Part shown: piece after piece, positions 1-8,900 of the stretch
How positions within the stretch are numbered: the first letter of the stretch is position 1
Layout: each line of letters starts with the position of its first letter
From: Parachlorella kessleri
Lineage: Eukaryota; Chlorophyta; Trebouxiophyceae; Chlorellales; Chlorellaceae
Length of the DNA: 15,826 nt
NCBI GenBank assembly: GCA_001598975.1
Contig: BBXU01001055.1
Location: 1-15,826 of the forward strand
Direction: 5' to 3'
Translations under genes and position numbers: made by a program
Notes under the pieces: generated by a model
Seen by the model: only the letters and a program-made list of their open reading frames with translations
The model's database searches: none
What the model was told of the DNA's origin: nothing

Positions 1-11
1 GGGGGATGATG

Positions 12-1294
12 TTACCAGGGTTGAGCCATGCCGCCCTCTGCCCTTAGTGCCTTCAGGAGGTTGGCCATTTCCACAGCCGTGATGGCTGCTTCCGCACCCT
101 TGTTCCCCACCTTGCCACCAGCACGGTCCAAAGCCTGCAATTGATGGCATTCGGAGTTGAGGGTGGGAAGCCCGAGCATGCTGCTGAACTATGACTCGTC
201 TGAGCGTCTGTGCATAGACTAATGCCGTGGTACTGTCAGGCCAGGTCTGCTGTGCATCAAAAAGACGGAAACAAGGCGGGACAAGTAATGCCAAGCAGTC
301 TTGAATGATCGCACTGTGCCTTGCTTGGAAGATTGCTCGGGCAAAGGTGTCCTCAGGGAGTCTCATTATCCTAAAGCAAGAAACTCTAGACACCCCTCTA
401 CACACCCACCTGCTCCATGTTTTCTGTCGTGATGACGCCAAAGATGACAGGCACCCCCGAATCTGAGCTGGCGCCCAGCACGCCGCTTGTGGCAGCGCCC
501 ACCACCGCATCATAGTGGCTGGTAGCACCCCGGATCTGCAGCCAGTGCCATTCGCATTTGCGGCAGCTTGAGCAAGCACACAGGTACAGGAGAAAGCCAG
601 TCAGCGGTTGGCAAGGACTTGCTGGTAGCTTCGACGGCTGAGCACGCCTGACAATGAGCACTGCTATGCATCGGCAAGCGTGGGTTGAGGGCCTCACTTA
701 CCACAGCTCCTATGCACACCACGGCGTCATACTTGCCGCTCTTGGCCATGCCCTTGGCCACAAGCGGCAACTCAAAGCTGCCAGGAACCCAGGCAACCTG
801 CACAGTTGCAAAGCTCCTCCTCAGCTCGACCCTCACTTGAAGCAGTGGTGCTTACGCTATCCTCCAAGAGCACCCGAAGAGAGCCCACGTACGTCCACGT
901 CGTCGTGGCTGACGCCGTGCCGCCGGAAGGCTTCAAGGGCTCCCTCTAGCATGGGCTTGGTGACTAGGTCGTTGAACCGAGCTACCACTACGCCCACTTT
1001 CAGGCCGGTGCCCACCAGGCTGCCCACGTACGGCTGGCTGGCTGCTGCAAGCACTACTCCTGCCCCACGGCTGGGTTGTGTCCTGCCTGCACGACCTGCA
1101 GAGAGGCAGGAACACGGAACCAACCCTTTGAGGCACTGCCGCAAGGCAAGGGCTGCACCGACCCAGTCCATCAAGCCTTCCTTACCGCGGATACGGCAAG
1201 GAACATATTGAAGTCCATGAAGACGCGCAATCGAGGTAGATGCCGAGGCCTGGCATACTGCACTAGTGTGCATGTGAAGTGCGGCGAGAGTCAT
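12..1294 (-). CDS. ribH: 6,7-dimethyl-8-ribityllumazine synthase, plastid-targeted (5 exons)
   Basis: This enzyme condenses 5-amino-6-ribitylamino-uracil with dihydroxybutanone phosphate to give lumazine, the penultimate step of riboflavin synthesis; in algae and plants it acts in the plastid. Predicted exons are 1294-1186, 1044-893, 797-702, 535-410 and 134-12 (TAA at 14-12), giving about 201 aa. The phases agree at every junction. Residues 1-36 are Ser/Ala/Arg-rich and look like a chloroplast transit peptide ([14 protein letters not shown]...). Family motifs follow in order: VVVARFN (about 55-61), [12 protein letters not shown] (86-98, split by an intron), [22 protein letters not shown] (spanning an intron, with the expected catalytic His near 126), [16 protein letters not shown] (147-161), then [17 protein letters not shown] at the start of the last exon. 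That last segment carries the phosphate-binding Arg and the family GNKG signature. The mature part has the usual length of about 155-160 aa. The exon 2 acceptor could instead lie at 1060, adding 5 residues. The function is very sure; the exact N-terminus is less so. Confidence 0.93.
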
Positions 1295-2515
1295 GCCGTC
1301 GGAACTTGGATGGTAGATTGGCTACACTTGCAATTACATTTGCAGCGGGCCGATCACCCAATTGGATCGATGGCTCACTCTGAGCGCGCGTGCTGCGCCT
1401 GACTTGCTGCCTTTACTGTTGCCGCTGCAAAGGTGTATCTGGACAGGTACCAAGAGGCCAGAACCCTGCTTCCACACTTTGTGTTGATGTGCATAGTTCT
1501 ATTTTTTAGGACTGTTTGTCTATGTTGTGGCAGGCAGTGCACCCTGTGGGTCAGCTGAGCTAACTCTCCCAGGGCACGAAGGGGTGCCATGTGTCTTCGC
1601 AAGCATGTGCAACTTGCATCAAGACAACTGCCTTGGGAGCTGCCTTTGTCCTGCCTTCCGACAAGTACCAAGTCATTAAGGTCTTGAGGACCACACCTTC
1701 ACGGCGACCCCGCGTATGCTTCCTTTCATTACATAGCCAAACACCTTTGCCAGGCCACTCCAAATGGCAAGCACTATTGGTACAGCAAGTGTCCTTCATT
1801 GCTCAGGAAGGAGCCGTTGACGCGTTACAACCCTACCCAGAAGCCCAGAGTTTATTGTGTGCTCGAACAGAATCAATCCACGTGGTGGAGACATGTACAC
1901 GGGGCATACATACTATACAACAACAGGCGTTTTGCTACAGGGACATTAGTCTTAGCTAGTTTGACAGCGCAACACATCTGACCATGCTCTGCGAGTCCTT
2001 CACAAGTAGGGGCAACCAAGAGGCAGCATGTATTATGCCCGTAAGCCACAAGATCAAGTTCCAATTTTGAGTTACATGCACCACCCCTTACAGCGACATT
2101 GAGGCAGAAATAAGCGTACGGCAGACTTAGCAATGCCCTCGGGGCCTGTATGTGTACCAAAGACAGCAGATGCTTAGCCCCTAGACAGCAGATGCCTAGC
2201 CCCTAAACAGCTGGCGACTTGAACAAAGTCAGGTCCAATATTATGAAGTACAAGCTATCAATCTACAATCACCCTTGTTACCTATCACAACTACTCACAT
2301 GAACACCACACGGCCATCTGCTCTGCCACTTGCGTCAACACTTATAGTGCTCATGCTAATGCTAACATCCCAGTTTTCAACTCCACTACACCTGTGCTTG
2401 AGCGGATCGCATAGCCAGACTTGTGAAGCGCTCTTGTTTGCTGGGTGTGGTGGGTGCCCTTTCATGCCCACTCCCTGCCTGACCTTGGAAGTGCAGTGCT
2501 GCTGCAGAAACCTGC
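1295..2515. other. Intergenic stretch with no recognised gene
   Basis: This is about 1.2 kb between the start of the lumazine synthase gene and the stop of the next minus-strand gene. It should therefore hold the lumazine synthase promoter and the 3' UTR of the upstream gene. Open frames of up to about 120 codons occur on both strands, for example plus 1591-1959 and minus 1375-1671. None shows a recognisable motif, a consistent splice pattern or a convincing protein composition. A 22-bp tandem duplication lies at 2161-2204. Confidence 0.5.
2161..2204. repeat. Tandem duplication, 22-bp unit x2
   Basis: Two head-to-tail copies of a 22-bp unit, AGACAGCAGATGCYTAGCCCCT, occupy 2161-2182 and 2183-2204 and differ at one position. 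A fragment of a third copy (AAACAGC) follows. The repeat lies outside any predicted exon. It looks like a young slippage or microhomology duplication. Confidence 0.9.
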
Positions 2516-3068
2516 TCAAGCACTGCCAGTGCCTTGTTGGCTGGGGCTGTCGGTGAAGTCAGCGACATACTCTGGGTCCGCAATGACATGTGGACCTGCA
2601 GCAGATGATTGGTCCTATCAGAGATGCGGCAAGGTAAGAGTCCAGTACAACAGCCAACTGTGTGCAGCTAGCAAGGCATTCTGATCACTCAGTGCGGTGC
2701 CCTGGCTTGCAAGCTACCAAACCAGGCACCTCAAGGATCTTTACCTGCACCTTCCGCGCCAGCTCCAGCAGCTGCTCCAAGGAGGCATGCTCCAGAAGCT
2801 TCTCAAAGTGCACCGCGACAACCTTATTTGAGTGCAGCGGGCCCACCAGTACTTCAGACAGGCCTGCTCTGCCCCTGGTAGTCACGGCCACTAGCTCGAT
2901 GCCGTGTGCACCTGCCGTCGGTTCCAGATCACTCCCTAAAAGCTGCCAGGCCTCCTCGCTGGCAGCCAACAAGGTGACCACTACATTCACAAGGTCGGGG
3001 TCATGAGAGCTCAAGGCCTGGCACAACTCTCGGCGCAGCATATGCTGCATGCTGGTGCTGCAGGGCAT
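2516..3068 (-). CDS. Small unrecognised protein (2 or more exons)
   Basis: I do not recognise this gene. The clearest model is exon 3068-2745 (start MPCSTSMQHMLRRELC) with donor CAG|GTAAAG, then acceptor GATAG| and exon 2614-2516 (TGA at 2518-2516). Both are in phase 0, giving about 140 aa. The long exon reads like a real, mostly soluble alpha/beta protein. It has a hydrophobic strand-like segment LVNVVVTLL, then HGIELVAVTTRGRAGL, then SNKVVAVHFEKLLEHASLEQ leading into a helix rich in Leu, Glu and Ala. The tail is acidic and polar (PHVIADPEYVADFTDSP). There is no signal peptide or membrane segment. The start is uncertain. An upstream mini-exon at 3171-3131 (ATG at 3171, ends in phase 2) could be spliced to 3057 through a CTGCAG acceptor, which would replace the first residues. 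No function is assigned. Confidence 0.5.
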
Positions 3069-3368
3069 CGTCTTAGGCTATATGTTGGAATTAGAAACCC
3101 TAGGGTCCGAGCAGAAGATACTTGCTGGACCTGTCCACGTAAGCGTGACTTGGGCAGGGCGCCAACACCATGTGAGGGCAACAAGGACCTCTAAGGGCGG
3201 CACATAGGGCGATCTTGAGGGTTATTCACCTTGACCTCATTTGCAACGGAAGGCCACTGGGGCTTGCGCACTCATCGCTTGGCCTGCGTCCTGGGCTGCA
3301 GTTGATGCTTGCATCGGCCAAGTCTTACTAGGGTGCTGCAACCTGCTGTGCATGAATTTCCGGTTTGA

Positions 3369-3400
3369 TGGAAGGAGGAGAAGGAGGAGGAGGAGGGAGT
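3369..3400. repeat. GGA/GGAGG purine tract
   Basis: A run of GGA/GAAGG units on the plus strand lies just downstream of the FkbM-like stop codon, so it reads as a polypyrimidine tract in that transcript's 3' UTR. It is low-complexity. The repeated GG steps could allow a two-tier G-quadruplex or triplex on the plus strand. Confidence 0.75.
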
Positions 3401-3418
3401 CTTGCTCTTGGCTATGTG

Positions 3419-5271
3419 TTACAAGGAAGCACTGCCCAAGTCGCTATACACTCGCCCAATCACTTCGCCTTGTTCATCTAGCACCAGCCACTCCCTACTA
3501 TGCTCAAGGTTGTGTGCATGGTGCAGCCTCCCCACATGGACATCTAACAAGTCGGGCCCTATGAGCCCCTGGGCGGCAAGTAAATCCGTCCGCACAAAGA
3601 AGAGGTTTACACCAGCAGCATCCGCTGCCACAAGGGTATAGCCTTTCCGCTTGCCCAGGTCTGCAAACGCTCTGGCGCTGGCACCATAGTAGTTGGTCTG
3701 TGTCCAGCGCGCTAGGTCTGCTGGGTCCACCACCCAGCGCTTCTCTACTGGGATGCCGGCATTGTACTCGACAACCACAACTCTTGGCCGATAAGAGTTG
3801 CCGATGCTCCTCCAGACCCTGCATGGCAGAGGGGTGTAGCCACAGGGTGTAGCACTGAGCAAGGGGCCAATAGAAACTCACTGCCCCACTTGCTAAACAG
3901 CTTGCAACACATGTCAAGTGCATGGTTTGGGACTCCGTGCAAAACGAGGCACTGTCTGGCTGGAAAGCAGACTAGAGCTCTTGATCTGCTTACCAGTAGT
4001 CGTCATAGTCAACCTGAAGGAGGCACAGGGCAGATTCTCATCAGCAGCCCAGTCACATCTCTACAGCATTGAAAGCTGCTGTCCCTGCCGCTTTTGGCTG
4101 TGATGTAAGCAGATCTATCACTTGTGCTACCAAAAGGGCTCCCCCTTCGACTTGTGTTCATCCCTATACAGATCTATCACTTGTGCTACCAACAGAGCTC
4201 CCCATTCGACTTGAGTACTGCGGGCTATGTTCCAGCCCACAACAAGCAAGAGCTGTGCTGCCAAAATGAGTGAGCAGGAAGCACCTTTGTCACTCACATC
4301 AATGCTGAGCAGATCAAAGGCTGCAGGGACTCGGTGCTTGGCAAAGAGGCTGTTGATGTTGGCTGGCGTGATGGTCTCCTTGTGAAGGTTGATGCTGGCA
4401 TTCTCGTGTGAGCCATCCATGAGGAGGCCTGTCCACCCAGACTCCCGCAGCAGGCGTGTGTTGCACTGCTCGCCGCTCTCCGTACCAAACTGCATGCCAC
4501 CGCACCACTTGCTCACTGGCATATATTATGCACAGGCCAAAACTAACGGTTGCTAGCTTGGGTTAGCATGCATTACAGCAAGCAGCAATCTATGCGTTCA
4601 GAAGCACAGGCATAGGTGAGGTGCGCTGGAAGCAGCAGGACTTGCAACTTCCCACTGGTGGCTGAAGGGCCCCCTCTCACCTCTACATAATACTTGTTCG
4701 TGGTCCCTATGTTGCTAAATATGACCTTCAAAATACCATCCTCTCCGTTCTGTGAGTAGGTGCTTCCCTCAAGCTGCCTTACACTGTGCAGCCAATCTTG
4801 TTGCCCCTGCACCAGCAAGAGCCTGCCTAGGCGGAACAGGCAGGCGGCAGAATACCCACGAGGAGGGCTGCGGTGACTTTGGCTGAGTGGCCCCTGTATG
4901 CAAGTCACCAGCTGCACAACTGCAGACTAGAAGACCGCCACAAGCAACACTGAGGCTGTGAACACCGTTTTCAATCAGGAGCTTGCAAGCAGTCATTTGC
5001 AGTGGTCCCAGATACCTGTGCCAGGCTCCGTCTGCTGGCTCTACCGTGCCCTGAGGTAGCACATCTCTTTAACTACAGTTTTAAGAATTGTGTGGATAAA
5101 TGGCACTCCAGTGAGATGCACGAGTGAGTTGTAGCAGTGGCATGCCGTCAGGTGAGGCTTAACCTCGCTTCCGGGGCTGCAAGAACACACCTCCCGTTGC
5201 TGTATAAGAATAACTATTAAGAGAAGGGTTGGTAGGAGCCAGCTTCGTAATCTTTGTCGCGACTTCACCAT
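3419..5271 (-). CDS. FkbM-type methyltransferase-like protein with N-terminal signal anchor (6 exons)
   Basis: This resembles the eukaryotic branch of the FkbM-like family: SAM-dependent methyltransferase fold, substrate unknown, often in the secretory route. Preferred exons are 5271-5191, 5050-5016, 4822-4681, 4489-4298, 4013-3994 and 3818-3419 (TAA at 3421-3419), about 289 aa with all phases agreeing. Residues 1-23 form a basic head and a hydrophobic stretch (WLLPTLLLIVILI), so a type II signal anchor or signal peptide is likely. Motifs follow in order: TYSQNGEDGILKVIF (60-74), KYYVE|FGTESGEQCNTR across an intron (SAM motif I region), GWTGLLMDG (104-112), INLHKETITPANINSLF, FDLLSID|VDYDDYW|VWRSI across two introns (the family's D-x-D-x-N/D-DYW-W core), YRPRVVVVEYNAGIP and GYTLVAADAAGVNLFFVR. 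The 20-nt fifth exon is needed to complete the DYW core. Exon 1 may instead end at 5164 (9 residues longer). Exons 1 and 2 are the least certain part. Substrate and Golgi versus ER location are not visible. Confidence 0.82.
4110..4215. repeat. 47-bp imperfect direct repeat inside an FkbM-like intron
   Basis: Copies start at 4110 and 4169 (both CAGATCTATCACTTGTGCTA...), are about 47 bp long and differ at about four positions, with a 59-bp offset. Both lie in the 284-nt intron between FkbM-like exons 4 and 5, the longest intron of that gene. The duplication accounts for much of its extra length. Confidence 0.9.
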
Positions 5272-5781
5272 GGTGTTGTGGTCCAGCAGTATCTGCATTC
5301 CCCAAGTGTGCTGCCAGGCCGTGCCAATTTGATGAAAGTTCAGTATTCCCTGCTGGGTGCCGGTCGAGACGCACTTGGTGCTTTGAATGTGAGGCTCCAT
5401 GTACGGAACAGCATGCGGAGCACGGTCAAAGCCTACATCCAGATCCCTTGAGGTATTCTATGAGTTTCAATGGCCGGCAAGAACTGGGCACCCATTCCAA
5501 GTAGAATAGAGACGAAATACAGGAAAACTTGTAAGGCAGCCGCTGCAGTACCGTCCTGCCAGGCTGGGTTCCTCCCCAAGGTTGAAAGGAAGGTTCAGTA
5601 GCATCCTTGAGGGCCCTTCATACACCCCAAAGCCGTATGTCCAAGTTGCACAACTGGGCAGTAGCTACTGCAAACACTTTGCAAAAAGATTGGCCCCCGG
5701 CACGCACACAAATATAGAATACAGGAGCAACGCCAAGACGCTGGACTGCACCATATACATGCCACTGCAGCTTAGCGTGGT
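5272..5781. other. 510-bp spacer between two minus-strand genes
   Basis: This holds the 3' UTR of the ARID gene (right side) and the presumed promoter and 5' UTR of the FkbM-like gene (left side). It is visibly more AT-rich than the neighbouring exons. Short open frames exist, for example plus 5582-5845, but none shows a motif or splice logic. I see no RNA gene or clear TATA box. Confidence 0.45.
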
Positions 5782-5878
5782 TCATGTGCTCTCTGGTAAT
5801 GCAATGTCCCTGGTGATTAGGAGGTTGGGCAGAGCAACAGCGTGAGGCTGTGCCTGCTGCAGCGGCGCTGCCGTCGGG

Positions 5879-5911
<33 letters not shown>

Positions 5912-8900
5912 AAGGGCTGCCATGATGTGGGCAGCATAGCACCGGGAGGCAGCACAGGCATGATCGCCTGCTGCTGCGGGTGTTCCTGCTGGCGTGGTTG
6001 CTGGGGCACCCTGTGCGGTGCCAGCATTGGCACCGGCGATGCAGCCGCCGCTGCCTTGGGGGTGCCGTGCTGAGTAGGATTGTAAGGGCCCACCCCAAGC
6101 TGCTGTTGCTGCTGATAGTGCTGCTGCTGCACTGCCACCATGCCCCCAGCGGGCGGAGTGCCTCGGCCCCTAGCTGGGTACATGGGGGGCGGCCCGCCAC
6201 CAGGCTGCTGGCGCAAGGGCGACGCGGGTGACGGCGGTGGCCGCGCAAGTGCTTGCTGGACAGCAGGCACAACAGGGGTCTGTAAGGGCGGTGTTGGTCT
6301 CCTCGCCTGCCCCACCTGCTGCTGGTGCTGGTACTGCTGCTGTGGGAGCTGTGGCAGGTGGAGGGGTGAGGGTGGTAAGTGCGAGGGCGCGCCAAAGGCT
6401 GCGCCTGGCGGCATGCCCGCCGGGCCCGGCTGTGCGGGTAGGTGGGGCCTCAAGCCAGGCAGCATGGGGATTGGCAGGTTGCCAGCAGCCTGCAGATGGA
6501 CAAGGGTGGACAAGGCTTGCAGTGACGGGATGGAAAAAGCAGTAAAACGTTGGTGAGCTCAGGCCAGCCCGTTCTACCCTACCCCTAAGGCATCCATGCC
6601 AATTGGCACAGTGCCAAGGGCGCTGGAGTGACCGTCGCAGCGCACACAGGCACATACAGCATGTACAAGGCTCCCTTCTGCCCCACCTTCCATAAACAGA
6701 CCTCACAGCGCACCTGCAGCAGCATCGCAAACATGCGCCGCGCTTCCTCCGTGGCTGCTTGGGCAGCCTTCACATCCCCCTCAGCTTGTGCAGCCCGTGC
6801 CTGGGACACACCAAACTGCTGGCTGAGGGCTGCTGAGCGCGCCTTCTCCTTCTGAAGCAGGCAAAAGCACAGCCAATGTACAGTAACCCTATGCAGATTG
6901 TGTGTGTGCTCACATGACCAGGCAAGCTGCAGGTCAAAGTTGATTGGGGCAGCAAGCGGGTGAGCGCGACATTGCTGTCCATTAGCTGCCAGCACCCCAC
7001 GCAAACCCCGTGCTTGGCCATGCGGGTACAGCCGTTGGTGAAGTTGGTAAAGAAAGGGCCAAGGAAAACACAGAACCTGTCTCAGAACCTGCACGCCAGG
7101 CCATAGCTTTTTCATCATTGTGCATGCAGTAGGTCATTGCCATTGTCATGCCACCGCCGCTTGCCTGCAGCTCATCGTGCAGGCCCTTTATCAGTGCTGC
7201 CGCCTGCGCCATGAGGACCACGCTGGGCAGGCGAGGCGCCGGCGGGAGGGGCTCCTCCACCGCTGGCTGCGACTGCCCATGCCCTTGCCCTGCCCCCAAG
7301 CTGGCAGCTCCACTGCCTCCTCCAACCCCTTCAGGTACACCTTGCCTGCTGTCGTCCCCCTGCCGCTCACTATCAGCCAGCGCAGCAGCAGCGCGCTGCT
7401 GCTGCAGGGCGGCGCCGAGCACCGCCCCGCCCTCCACCGCCTCCCAGCCCTCCAGCACTCCTGAGAACCAGCTGGCGACAGCGTCATTGCCCGCTACTTC
7501 TCCCGCAGCTGCCAGCATGGCAGCGGCCGTGGCCTCCTCCTGCTTGACTGCTGCCGCTGCCGCAGCCGCTGCGTGTGCCGCGGTGGAGGGAGCGCCGCCG
7601 GCTGCTGGGAAGGTTGGGCTGGCTTTGGGTGCGCCGTTGGGGGTTGCCGTCCTGGGCGTGGCTGTTCGTGGGCTGTTTGTGTTGCCATTGACTGCAGGGT
7701 CAGGTCCTCAGACTGGTTGGCCTTGGCACTAGACAAACTGTCTCCTGGGGGCTGCAGACATATCTCACCACAAAAGTGACCCGGCCTGTCTAGCAGATCA
7801 CCACGGGCTGGCGAACACTGGCATCGCAGTGCCTCTCAAGACAGACCATCGACACACACCTGTCCGCTTGCGCTGCCTCTTACGCCCAGCCGGCCGGCCG
7901 TCAGCCCCAGCCATGACCTCAACCCCTTGCGGCAGCTGCCGGCCCCCCTCCGCTAAATTCCTTGCCCCGGCAGCGTCCTCTTCTTCTGGCTGCAGAGAAG
8001 CTGCCAGTTCTGCCAGCTGCTGCACCGCCATGGCATCGCTGTCGTCGTCAGGGCACAGCCGCCACCCGTCACCTGCCAGGAGGAGCTCATCGCGGCCGCC
8101 ATCCTCCCGCCTGACACTGTGGAGGCCCTGCAGGGAGGGTTGGCCGTGCTTGAAGGCAGCTGGCGACACAGCCGCAGCGCAGCTGCAGGTGCTGGCAAGT
8201 CCCAACTAGCACATGCTGCAGCATACGCGTGAAACCAGAACAGACAGTTGCACCACGCCCAAGTGCTGCACAAAGCAGAGCCCCGACGAAGCGACACAGA
8301 TCAAGCTTCTCCCCACCCTGTTTATCAATCGGCAGGCTTGATCATGCTTGTGTACCCAGTACGTCGGCGACACCCGCCCACCTGGCTAGGGTTGAAGGCC
8401 ACAACCAGGCCCTTTCGGTAGCAATTGCTCTCCTTGTCCCAGGTCTCCAGGTGGTACCCCACCAGCTCCTCACCCTCAAGCCGCACATCCCTCCCTGCAC
8501 CACCAGCCCACCACACATGCTTGGCATCAAGCAAGGGTGTGCGCCATGAGCTGGAGTCCCCCTTGAGCCTCAGCGGATTGGTCAAGGTGAAGGGCGGTGC
8601 TTCCTTGACTAGGTGCCCAGCATGGCACATGCAGCAGAGGGCAGCTGAACCAGCTCTAGGACGGTTGCTGGCACCAGGTGTACAGCACAAGGCCGGGATG
8701 AAGACAATGCACCAGCCTGCTAGCCAGCCGAAACCGCCGCCTTCTTACCTGGGACCCAGTGAGGGCGGGTGGTGACCGCGTCAGCCAGCCTCGCCTCCGC
8801 CAGCAGCAGCCCGTGGTTCTGCCTGCCATGGTGGTTGAAGGTGGGCGACTCGTACAAGAACTCGTCTCCAAAGTGACCTGTGCTGCGCTTGCCGCGAGTG

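Noticed and set aside
654..1211. 185-aa open frame on the plus strand
   Set aside because: It is antisense to lumazine synthase exons and introns and has no motif.
4827..5015. Longer exon 2 for the FkbM-like gene (5050-4909) joined to acceptor 4827
   Set aside because: The phases fit, but the donor is weaker than CAG|GTATCT at 5015 and the added sequence has no family counterpart. The shorter exon joined to 4822 is preferred, though not proven.
5817..6395. 192-aa Ser/His-rich minus-strand frame overlapping the polyQ exon
   Set aside because: It is an alternative frame of the CAG repeats (AGC reads as Ser). The Gln/Pro frame is the one in phase with the upstream exon.
7148..7732. 194-aa Ala/Pro/Ser-rich open frame on the plus strand
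   Set aside because: It is a shadow of the GC-rich, low-complexity exon 10 of the ARID gene on the other strand.
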